Source: Paractinoplanes tereljensis (GTDB lineage: Bacteria; Actinomycetota; Actinomycetes; Mycobacteriales; Micromonosporaceae). From it: DNA of 64,000 nt. A model generated the notes under the pieces. It saw only the letters and a list, made by a program, of their open reading frames with translations. It searched no databases and was not told the DNA's origin. Where the stretch lies: contig NZ_BOMY01000061.1 in assembly GCF_016862435.1 (NCBI RefSeq), forward strand, positions 1 to 64,000, in the 5' to 3' direction. Both the position numbers and the translations under genes were made by a program. The stretch's first letter is position 1. Every line of letters starts with the position of its first letter. Below are positions 6,915 through 14,323 of this stretch, piece after piece.

Positions 6915-8581
6915 TTACATTTCTCCTTCATCACGTGCTGGCAGTTCAGCAGCGAGGCGCGCTGCTGGGCGATCTGCTGCATGTGGCCCTGGTACCCCGG
7001 ATGGTCCTTGGCCCAGCAGTGTTTCTGGATCCGTTCGCGCAGGTCGATGCACGCGTAGAGGGCCGCCACCTTCGCGGTCGCCGAGGCGCAGGTGTCGGTC
7101 TGCATGTTGCAGCCTCCCTCGCCGCACCGCTTCTTCATCTCTGAATACCACTCGTCCAGCTGCGCGTTGGTGCACAGCTGTTTCGGGTCCGCCCGCTGGT
7201 GCGGCAGCGTCCCGATGTCGGGCAGGGTTCGCGTCCGGGTCTTCGGCTTCGGGGCTCCCTTCAGGGCGATCTCGATCGTGTCTATCGACTTGTCGAGTGC
7301 CTGCGGGACGGTCGGGTCGACGCGGGGATAGTCGAGCGTGGCGATGTAGTAGATGCTCAGTCCCACGGCCACCGCCACCACCGCGACGATGAGCACGGCG
7401 GCCACGGTGGTGCCCACCCCCACCGCCGCGCCCCCGGCCACCGTGCCGCCGGCGGCCGTGGTGGCCCCGGCTCCGGCCCCGACCGTGGTGGCGGTTCCGG
7501 CCCCGGCCCCGGCTAAGGTGGCGGTTCCGGCCGACTCGGCCAGGGCCAGCGGGACGAAGGCCAGGGCCGGGCCGCCCAGATCGGCGGTCAGCGGAACAGC
7601 TGCCCGCTCCGGCAACGCGGGCATTTCCACACCGCCGCGCAGCAGCGCGAAATGGGCCGAGCGGAGCGCGTCGTCGATGGTGAGCGCGTCCGCCAGGGTC
7701 AGATCGTCCTGCTTCATCCGCTGGTAGTACTCCGCGGTCAGCGCCTCGAGCCGCCGGATCCGCGCCGGATCGACCACCTCCGAGGTCCGAACCTGACGGC
7801 ACTCCTCCTCGGTCGGGGCGATCACCGGTCCGCTGTAACCGGTCTCGCCGAGGCAGGACTCGTTGAAACCGGGGATGGCCGACTCGTCGACCGTGCCGCC
7901 GGACAGCACGTGGCCGCACGCTCCCTGCATCGCCACGCAGGCCGCCTGCCGGGAGTACGCCTTGGTCCCCGGCGAGTCGATCCGGCCGGGCGAGCCGAGG
8001 TGCGGTACCTCCACGGTCCCCGCGTCGGCCTGGCGGGCGATCCGGCCCGGCGGCGCGTGGTCCTGCTGCTGAACGACGTGCGTCAGCTCGTGCGCGAGCA
8101 GCCGCTGCCCGGCCGGGCTGTCCGGCGCGAACTCGCGGCCACCGAACACGATGTCCTGGCCCGACGTGTACGCCCGGGCCTGGATCGACCGGGCCGAGCT
8201 GGCCGCGGCCGGGCCGGTGTGTACCCGTACGCCGCCGAAGTCTCGTCCGAAGCCGGCTTCGAAGCTGGACCGGGTGGCCGGCGGCAGCGGCTGCACCACG
8301 TCGCCGGCCGGGCCCTCCGGCGTTCGCTGCACCCGGCCGGCCGGCGCCGACGGGACCAGGCGTTCCGCGGTCCGTTCCGCCTCCAGCTCGTCGGCATCGC
8401 CGGGATGGCTGACGGCGGCGGCCTTCTGCTCGGGCGGGCAGTCGCACGACGAGTCGGTTCCGCACCGCTGCACCCAGGCCGGCCAGACGACCGGCCGGAC
8501 CCGTTCGGCTTCATGACCCGAGGCCGGGGGCGTCCGGGGCGAGGCTGGGGCCGCGCATCGGGCCAGGAGCCGAGGTCCCAT
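6911..8581 (-). CDS. DUF4157 (eCIS-core) protein with putative C-terminal toxin domain
   Basis: A 556-residue protein. Residues ~100-175 form a DUF4157 domain: RSSFEAGFGRDFGGVRVHTG, a segment with ARAYTSGQDIVFG, then LLAHELTHVVQQ with the HExxH zinc motif at 164-168. A Gly/Ala-rich stretch and one strong hydrophobic segment (AAVLIVAVVAVAVGLSIYYI) lie in the middle. The last ~90 residues are Cys-rich (CGEGGCNMQTDTC, YACIDLRERIQKHCWAKDHP, LLNCQHVMKEKCK) and resemble the 'novel toxin 16' polymorphic-toxin domain; I cannot confirm this without an HMM search. DUF4157 proteins are often cargo of extracellular contractile injection systems, but no such apparatus genes lie here. GAAGG sits 8 bases before the ATG. 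Confidence 0.83.
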   Translation of the reverse strand: MGPRLLARCAAPASPRTPPASGHEAERVRPVVWPAWVQRCGTDSSCDCPPEQKAAAVSHPGDADELEAERTAERLVPSAPAGRVQRTPEGPAGDVVQPLPPATRSSFEAGFGRDFGGVRVHTGPAAASSARSIQARAYTSGQDIVFGGREFAPDSPAGQRLLAHELTHVVQQQDHAPPGRIARQADAGTVEVPHLGSPGRIDSPGTKAYSRQAACVAMQGACGHVLSGGTVDESAIPGFNESCLGETGYSGPVIAPTEEECRQVRTSEVVDPARIRRLEALTAEYYQRMKQDDLTLADALTIDDALRSAHFALLRGGVEMPALPERAAVPLTADLGGPALAFVPLALAESAGTATLAGAGAGTATTVGAGAGATTAAGGTVAGGAAVGVGTTVAAVLIVAVVAVAVGLSIYYIATLDYPRVDPTVPQALDKSIDTIEIALKGAPKPKTRTRTLPDIGTLPHQRADPKQLCTNAQLDEWYSEMKKRCGEGGCNMQTDTCASATAKVAALYACIDLRERIQKHCWAKDHPGYQGHMQQIAQQRASLLNCQHVMKEKCK

Positions 8582-8714
8582 CTTCCGGACCTTCGTCGTG
8601 GTCCGTCACCGCAGCGTCACCGGCCGGTCGCGACGGGGCAGCGCGGATCGCGGCGCGTTGCTAAATTCCGACCGGCATGATCGTCGATCTTTTGAGCCGT
8701 CCGGGGGTGAGACG

Positions 8715-9629
8715 ATGAGCGCCCGCCGCGATCGGGTCGTCGAGGTCATGCGCGCCGGGCAGGACGCGTTCGGGCGCGCCCTCGAGGAGTGCGACGGCGG
8801 GGGCCGCTTCACCCCGCACCGGTGGAGCCGGCCCGGCGGGGGCGGCGGCGAGGCGCGCATCCTGGAGGACGGCCGGGTCTTCGAACGGGCCGGGGTCAAC
8901 GTGTCGGCGGTCTACGGCGACGAGGCCCCGGCCTCGATCGCGGCCGAGCACGGGGTGGACCCCGCGGTCGGCTTCTTCGCCACCGGCCTGTCGACCGTCG
9001 TGCACCCGCGCAACCCGCACGTGCCGTCGTTCCACGCCAACTTCCGCTACTTCGAGATGGGCGACCAGGCCTGGTGGTTCGGCGGCGGCGCCGACCTGAC
9101 CCCCGCCTACGGGTACGCCGAGGACGCGGCCCACTTCCACCGCACCCTCAAGGACTACTGCGACGGTTACGGTCCGGCGTTCTATCCCGAGGCCAAGACC
9201 GCCTGCGACGAATACTTCTACCTGCCGCACCGGCGGGAGACCCGGGGCGTCGGCGGCATCTTCTTCGACGGCCTGCGCCCCGACGGCCCGGACGGCTGGG
9301 ATCGCGGCCTGAGGCTGGCCGCCCGCGGCATCGAAACCCTGGCGGCGGCCTATCTGCCGATCGTCCGCCGGCGCACCGACCAGCCGTACGGCGACCGCGA
9401 ACGCCAGTGGCAGCTCTACCGCCGGGGCCGCTACGTGGAGTTCAACCTGGTCTACGACCGAGGCACCAGGTTCGGCCTGCAGACCGGCGGCAACATCGAG
9501 GCCATCCTGATGTCCCTGCCCCCACTGGCCAGCTGGGCCTTCGACGTCCAGCCCGAGCCGGGCACCCCCGAGGCGGAGATGCGCGACAACTTTCTGACTC
9601 CGCGCGACTGGGCATCACCCGCACGATGA
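8715..9629 (+). CDS. hemF: Oxygen-dependent coproporphyrinogen III oxidase
   Basis: A 304-residue protein that matches HemF along its whole length: NPHVPSFHANFRYFE, WWFGGGADLTPAYGYAEDAA, CDEYFYLPHRRETRGVGGIF, YVEFNLVYDRGTRFGLQTGG and a C-terminus with YD-type loop residues. The enzyme decarboxylates coproporphyrinogen III to protoporphyrinogen IX with O2 in the cytoplasm. The start at 8715 is preceded by GGGGGTGAG. It stands alone between the divergent DUF4157 gene and an anti-sigma-like gene. Many actinobacteria make heme by the coproporphyrin-dependent route instead, so a hemF is worth noting. Recognition of the family is firm; its physiological role here is not known. Confidence 0.95.
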   Translation: MSARRDRVVEVMRAGQDAFGRALEECDGGGRFTPHRWSRPGGGGGEARILEDGRVFERAGVNVSAVYGDEAPASIAAEHGVDPAVGFFATGLSTVVHPRNPHVPSFHANFRYFEMGDQAWWFGGGADLTPAYGYAEDAAHFHRTLKDYCDGYGPAFYPEAKTACDEYFYLPHRRETRGVGGIFFDGLRPDGPDGWDRGLRLAARGIETLAAAYLPIVRRRTDQPYGDRERQWQLYRRGRYVEFNLVYDRGTRFGLQTGGNIEAILMSLPPLASWAFDVQPEPGTPEAEMRDNFLTPRDWASPAR

Positions 9630-9720
9630 TGAACAGCGTCCGGCCAGGTGATATATGGTGGCATAGCCGCCCTGGACCCCGGTGGCACGCCAGTTCTGGC
9701 TAGGTGCCCGGGGGAGCATT

Positions 9721-10524
9721 TTGACTGTCGATGGCCTGCAGCCTCCATACCTGTTGACCGCCATCACCGACGGTAGCGGCGTGGGCGTGACCATCACCGG
9801 TGACGCCGGCCTGGCGGTCGTCGAGGTGGTAGCGCACGGACTCTGGTCGGAGCAGCTGGGTGATCAGGTGACCACCGCCCTGCAGATGTGCCTGGCCGGG
9901 CTGTCCGTCTCGATAATCGTCGATCTGCACGATCTGGACGATCCGCCCGGGGTGAGCATGTCGTTCTGGCTGGCGCTGTGGCGGCAGGCGCGGTTCGGAG
10001 CCCCGCCGGCGCACCTGACGTTCTGCCTGCCCGCGACGACCACGCTGAGCCGGCGCCTCCGGTATCTCCGCGGACCGCAACCACGGGTCTTCGCGACCGT
10101 GGCCGAGGCCCGCACCGCGATCGCCGGGCGGCTGTCGCGCGCCGACCAGCTGCAGGCCCGCCTGGAGCCGCGGCCGGCTTCGGTCCGGGTCGCCCGCAAC
10201 CTCGTCACCCAGGCCTGCCACGCCTGGCAGCGGCCGGAGTTGCTGGCGGACACCTCGCTGATCGTGTCCGAACTGGCCGCCAACGCGGTCGAACACGCGG
10301 CCACCGACTTCATCGTCACCGTGTCCCGCAACGGCACCGGACTGCACCTGGCGATTCACGACTGTGTCAGCCGGTTCCCGCGCCCGAGCGGATCGGAACT
10401 CACCAGTCCGCAGGCCTCGTTCGTCGAACGGGGGCGAGGCCTGCGGCTGGTGCACACGGTCGCCGCGGCGTGGGGCACGATGCCCACCCGCGAGGGCAAG
10501 GTCGTGTGGGCCACGGTGATGTGA
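9721..10524 (+). CDS. STAS-like plus HATPase anti-sigma-type regulator
   Basis: A 267-residue protein. The first ~110 residues look like a degenerate STAS domain (VTITGDAGLAVVEVVAHGLW, LSVSIIVDLHDLDDPPGVSM). The C-terminal ~100 residues are a GHKL ATP-binding domain of the RsbW/anti-sigma kind (VSELAANAVEHAATDFIVTV, ERGRGLRLVHTVAAAWG). It probably binds or phosphorylates a partner in a partner-switching pathway. I chose the TTG at 9721 because GGGGGAG lies 5 bases upstream; a GTG at 9682 in frame has no such site. The STAS part lacks a clear phosphorylatable Ser loop. Confidence 0.8.
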   Translation: MTVDGLQPPYLLTAITDGSGVGVTITGDAGLAVVEVVAHGLWSEQLGDQVTTALQMCLAGLSVSIIVDLHDLDDPPGVSMSFWLALWRQARFGAPPAHLTFCLPATTTLSRRLRYLRGPQPRVFATVAEARTAIAGRLSRADQLQARLEPRPASVRVARNLVTQACHAWQRPELLADTSLIVSELAANAVEHAATDFIVTVSRNGTGLHLAIHDCVSRFPRPSGSELTSPQASFVERGRGLRLVHTVAAAWGTMPTREGKVVWATVM

Positions 10525-10595
10525 CGGGTATCTGCGGCGGTCGGACCGGCCACATCTCGGGCGACATCGAAAATTCTTCGTCCCGGGGAGTTGCC

Positions 10596-10679
10596 GTGCG
10601 GACTCGTCACTCGCACACCGCCGCCATCGTCGTGCTGGTCGTCATTGTCGTAGGGATCATTCTTTCGGTGCTCGGTTGA
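10596..10679 (+). CDS. 27-residue single-pass membrane peptide
   Basis: GTG start with GGGGAG ending 6 bases upstream. The product has a short basic, His-containing head (RTRHSHT) followed by an uninterrupted hydrophobic helix (AAIVVLVVIVVGIILSVLG) and a stop. Size and shape match the many small actinobacterial membrane peptides that annotation skips. It lies between the anti-sigma-like gene and the LLM oxidoreductase. No function can be assigned. The low complexity of the Val/Ile codons leaves some chance that it is not real. Confidence 0.5.
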   Translation: MRTRHSHTAAIVVLVVIVVGIILSVLG

Positions 10680-10697
10680 CGCGTTAGTGTCGCGATC

Positions 10698-11669
10698 ATG
10701 TCTGTTGTTCTTTCGCTGCTCGACCTCGCTTCGGTGCCGGCCGGAAAGCCGGTGCGGGACAGCTTTGCCGCCTCCGTCGAACTCGCCCGGGCGGCCGAGC
10801 GCAGCGGGTTTCGCCGGGTTTGGTACGCCGAGCACCACAACATGCCGGTCATCGCCTCGTCGGCCACCAGCGTGCTGATCGGGTACATCGCCGATCGGAC
10901 CGAGTCGATCCGGCTCGGGGCCGGTGGGGTGATGTTGCCCAACCACTCGCCGCTGGTGATCGCCGAGCAGTTCGGGACCCTGGCCACGCTGCACCCGGGG
11001 CGGATCGACCTCGGGCTCGGGCGGGCGCCGGGCAGCGACCAGAACACGATGCTCGCGCTGCGCCGCGATCCGGCCTCGGCCGACTCGTTCCCGGAGGACG
11101 TGCTGGAGCTGCAGGGATACCTCAGCGGGCACAGCCGGGTGCCGGGCGTGCAGGCGGTGCCGCGGGCCGACGAGGTGGTTCCGCTGTACATTCTCGGGTC
11201 GTCGATGTTCGGCGCGCGGCTCGCCGCTCAGCTGGGACTTCCGTACGCTTTCGCCTCGCATTTCGCCCCGGATCTGCTGCACCAGGCCGTCGACGCCTAC
11301 CGGGACACGTTCCGGCCGTCGGAGCAGCTTTCCGCGCCGTACGTTATGGCGGGGGTCAATGTTTTCGCGGCTGAGGATCATGATCTGGCGGTGCAGCAGA
11401 AAACCGTGGCCTACCGGTCTCGCACGCGTGCCTTCCTGCGGCGGGGCAATTTCACCGACGCCGAGATCGACGCGTTTCTGGCCTCGCCGAACGGTGCTCA
11501 GCTGGCCGGGATGACCCGGTACACCGCGGTCGGCACCCCGGATGAGGTGGCCGAATACCTCGGTGCCTTCGCGAAGGGCTGCCAGGCCGACGAGTTGATC
11601 ACCACTCATCAGGCGCCGGAGCCGGCCGACCGGGTTCGCTCGATCGAACTGACCCGAATAGTTTCGTAA
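10698..11669 (+). CDS. LLM-class flavin-dependent oxidoreductase (MsnO8-like)
   Basis: A 323-residue luciferase-like TIM-barrel protein. Family signatures are FRRVWYAEHHNMPVIASSAT at about residues 38-57, IRLGAGGVMLPNHSPLVIAE and LHPGRIDLGLGRAPGSDQNT. The C-terminal TP-DEVAEYL segment is also typical. It belongs to the FMN/F420-using LLM group whose members are often called alkanal monooxygenase-like or MsnO8. The N-terminus SVVLSLLDL is a classic start for this group. It is monocistronic as far as can be seen. The substrate and whether it uses FMN or F420 are unknown. Confidence 0.9.
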   Translation: MSVVLSLLDLASVPAGKPVRDSFAASVELARAAERSGFRRVWYAEHHNMPVIASSATSVLIGYIADRTESIRLGAGGVMLPNHSPLVIAEQFGTLATLHPGRIDLGLGRAPGSDQNTMLALRRDPASADSFPEDVLELQGYLSGHSRVPGVQAVPRADEVVPLYILGSSMFGARLAAQLGLPYAFASHFAPDLLHQAVDAYRDTFRPSEQLSAPYVMAGVNVFAAEDHDLAVQQKTVAYRSRTRAFLRRGNFTDAEIDAFLASPNGAQLAGMTRYTAVGTPDEVAEYLGAFAKGCQADELITTHQAPEPADRVRSIELTRIVS

Positions 11670-11938
11670 GCGTTTCCAGCGCAGGGAAGAAGATCTGTAA
11701 CCTCGCTCACTTCACCCGGTGCCGGGTCGCGTAATTGTTTGCACGGAATTTACCTGGCACCGGTTTGTGTGCAGGTCAGCGCGATCTCGGAAATCGATCA
11801 AGAACGTTTGGATATGCCGCCGGAAATGTGACCGGAAAGAAATGTTCCGCAAACGCTCGTCGATGAAACGTATCTCCGGTTATCTGGATATCGGCACCGA
11901 ATTCACGGTGTTGAATATCAACGATCCGGGGAGCATCC

Positions 11939-13531
11939 ATGACGGCAACGTCCCCTACGCCGGCTCGGCTGGCATGGCGGCCGCTGCAACGGTCAACGCG
12001 CGTCGCGATCATCGCCGCTCTCGCCGCCACCGTGTTCTACCAACTGTTCCTGCTGAACCCGGCGTACCGCGGACCGGGCTGGCTCTGGGTCACCATGCTG
12101 CTGGCCGAGGGGCTGACCGCCCTGCACCTGGTGGGCACCTGGTGGACGATCCTGGCCCACGACGACCGGGCCGAGGCGGTGGACGCCACCGTCTGGCGCA
12201 ACCGGCTGCGGGCCGGCGCCGACGTCCCCACCATCGACGTCTTCATCACCGCGTACGGCGAGGAGCCGGCCCTGGTCGGCCGGACCGTGCTCGCCGCCCG
12301 GGACATGGAGCTGGAACACCGCACGTTCCTGCTCGACGACGGGGACAGTGACGAGCTGCAGCGGATCGCCGAGGACGCCGGCATCGGTTACCTGCGCCGG
12401 CCCGGTGGCGCGCACGCCAAGGCCGGCAACGTCAACGCCGGTCTGGCCCGCACCGACGGCGAGTACGTGGTCATCTTCGACGCCGACCACGTGCCCGAGC
12501 CGGGCTTCCTGATCAGCATCCTGCCGCACTTCCAGGACCCGGACGTGGCGTTCGTGCAGTCCCCGCAGTCGTACACCAACAACGTCAACCTGGTCGCCAC
12601 CGGCTCCGGTGAGGCCCAGCGCATTTTCTACGAGCTCGTCTGCCCGGGGAAAAACCATTTCAACGCCGCATTCTGCGTCGGCACCAACGTCATGTTCCGG
12701 CGTACGGCGTTGGACAGCATCGGTGGCATCTGGACCGGCAGCAACTCCGAGGACATCTGGACCTCGATCGAGCTGCACAAGCGCGGCTGGAAGTCGATCT
12801 ACGTGCCGCAGGTGCTGGCCCGCGGGCTGGCACCGGAGGACGTCTCGGCCTATCTGAAACAGCAACTGCGCTGGGCCGGCGGCGGTTTCGAGGTGCTGCT
12901 GAAGGGCCGGCTGTTCAAGCGCGGCATCGGCCTGACCATCGACCAGCGCCTGCAATATCTGTTCTGCGGCACGCACTACCTGCTGTCCCTGGCGATGCTG
13001 ACGTTCATGCTGTTCCCGGCGCTGTACCTGCTGTTCGCGCTGAGCCCGATCCGGGCCGACGGCGTTGCCTGGGCCACTCACTACCTGCCGTTCCAGGCGG
13101 CCGTGCTGCTTGTCACCTGGCTGCAGTCGGGCGGGTTCAAGCTGTCCGCGATCGTGGCCAGCATCGGCGCGGTGCCGGTGCACCTGCGGGCGCTCGGCGG
13201 TGTGCTGATCGGCCGGCCGGCCAAGTGGAAGGTCACCAACGCCGGTGGTCAGGGCGTCCGGTCACTGTGGGCGGTCATGCCGCTGTTCGCCCTGCTCGTG
13301 CTCAATACCACCGCCATTGTGGTCGGCGTGCTGGTGATGGCCGACCCGGCGCCGACCTGGCTGTCGGTCGGCTGGGCCAGCATGATCGTGCTCATTCTCG
13401 GCCGGATGATCGTCGAATCGATCACCGGTGGCCGGATCCGGAACCGCAACGCGGTGCCGGTCGCGACCCCGCTCGCGCCCGCCGGCGCCGAGCTCGACAG
13501 CCGGCCGCAGCCCGTCCCGGCCGTCGCCTGA
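11939..13531 (+). CDS. Processive family-2 glycosyltransferase, putative beta-1,3-glucan synthase
   Basis: A 530-residue inner-membrane GT2 of the cellulose/curdlan synthase type. Two N-terminal membrane helices are followed by the catalytic domain with LLDDGDSDE, FDADHVPE (the DxD motif), NSEDIWTS (the T/S-E-D motif) and QQLRWAGGG (the QxxRW motif). C-terminal membrane helices (about 340-490) would form the export channel. No PilZ domain is seen. It starts an operon with an HlyD-like protein and a GH81 endo-beta-1,3-glucanase. Synthases of this kind are usually paired with a hydrolase of matching linkage, so beta-1,3-glucan is the favoured product; cellulose-type product cannot be excluded. 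The ATG follows GGGGAGCATCC. The 269-base spacer upstream is unusually A+T-rich, probably holds its promoter, and shows no riboswitch I recognise. Confidence 0.88.
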   Translation: MTATSPTPARLAWRPLQRSTRVAIIAALAATVFYQLFLLNPAYRGPGWLWVTMLLAEGLTALHLVGTWWTILAHDDRAEAVDATVWRNRLRAGADVPTIDVFITAYGEEPALVGRTVLAARDMELEHRTFLLDDGDSDELQRIAEDAGIGYLRRPGGAHAKAGNVNAGLARTDGEYVVIFDADHVPEPGFLISILPHFQDPDVAFVQSPQSYTNNVNLVATGSGEAQRIFYELVCPGKNHFNAAFCVGTNVMFRRTALDSIGGIWTGSNSEDIWTSIELHKRGWKSIYVPQVLARGLAPEDVSAYLKQQLRWAGGGFEVLLKGRLFKRGIGLTIDQRLQYLFCGTHYLLSLAMLTFMLFPALYLLFALSPIRADGVAWATHYLPFQAAVLLVTWLQSGGFKLSAIVASIGAVPVHLRALGGVLIGRPAKWKVTNAGGQGVRSLWAVMPLFALLVLNTTAIVVGVLVMADPAPTWLSVGWASMIVLILGRMIVESITGGRIRNRNAVPVATPLAPAGAELDSRPQPVPAVA

Positions 13532-13579
13532 GCCTTTCCCGCCAAGACCTGAGCCATTCCTGCCGAGAGAGGCACGACT

Positions 13580-14323
13580 ATGACCACCACCATCGAAGCT
13601 CCCGTCGAAACTTCACCGGAAACGCCCCCGCCGCCCAGTAAAGGCCGATTGCGGAAGGCTTTGCGGGTCACGCGTACCATTCTCGTTGTCTTGATCTTGC
13701 TGGCTGTGGCCGTTGGCGGCGGCAGCTACGTCGTGCGGCAGCGCCTCGCCGAACGGACCATGGTGGACGCCGGCACCGCCGTGCTGACCGCGCAACCGAT
13801 CACCGTCGGCTCGGCCGACGCCGCCGTCGTCGACAAGGTGCTGGTCGCGGAGCGCAAGACCGTGGCCGCCGGGACGATCCTGGCCGCGATCACGCTGACC
13901 TCGGACGGGGGAGCGCCGCGGGTGCAGGAGCTGGAGGCGCCGGCCGCCGGCATCGTCACCGAGATCAATGTCGCGCCGGGGCAGATCGCCCGGGCCGGTG
14001 AACCGATCGTCACGCTGTACGACCCGGCCAAGCTGTCCTTCCAGGTCGACGTGCCGTTGGAGACGTTGCGGCAGCTGCGGCTGGGGATGACCGCCTACGT
14101 GAGCGGGCCTGGCCTGTCCGGCCGGATCACCACGAAACTGCAGGAGGTCGAGGCTCGCGTCGATACTCAGGCCACGGCCACGCCGGACCTGCTCACCGTC
14201 GTGCTCAAGCCTGACCCGGCCGCCCTCTCGACCGTGCGGACGCTGGTGCCCGGGTTGCGGTTCGACGTTGTCGTGGACACCACCACGGCCTCCGGTGGAA
14301 CCCCGGCGGTGAACAGCGCGTGA
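13580..14323 (+). CDS. HlyD/Alg44-like membrane-anchored adaptor protein
   Basis: A 247-residue protein with a basic, Pro-rich cytoplasmic head, one membrane helix (ILVVLILLAVAVGGGSYVV, about residues 35-53) and an extracytoplasmic barrel-sandwich/lipoyl-like region (VVDKVLVAERKTVAAGTILA; APAAGIVTEINVAPGQIARA) with a short beta domain. It resembles the membrane-fusion part of exopolysaccharide systems such as Alg44, but lacks a PilZ domain. It probably helps guide or anchor the nascent polymer outside the membrane. GAGAGAGG lies before the ATG. The gene overlaps the GH81 start by 4 bases (GTGA), so they are translationally coupled. Confidence 0.82.
   Translation: MTTTIEAPVETSPETPPPPSKGRLRKALRVTRTILVVLILLAVAVGGGSYVVRQRLAERTMVDAGTAVLTAQPITVGSADAAVVDKVLVAERKTVAAGTILAAITLTSDGGAPRVQELEAPAAGIVTEINVAPGQIARAGEPIVTLYDPAKLSFQVDVPLETLRQLRLGMTAYVSGPGLSGRITTKLQEVEARVDTQATATPDLLTVVLKPDPAALSTVRTLVPGLRFDVVVDTTTASGGTPAVNSA

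Noticed and set aside
11670..11938. Possible cyclic-di-GMP or other riboswitch before the GT2 gene
   Set aside because: The spacer is A+T-rich but I could not find the conserved cores of GEMM, ydaO or other known classes; only a promoter region is supported.
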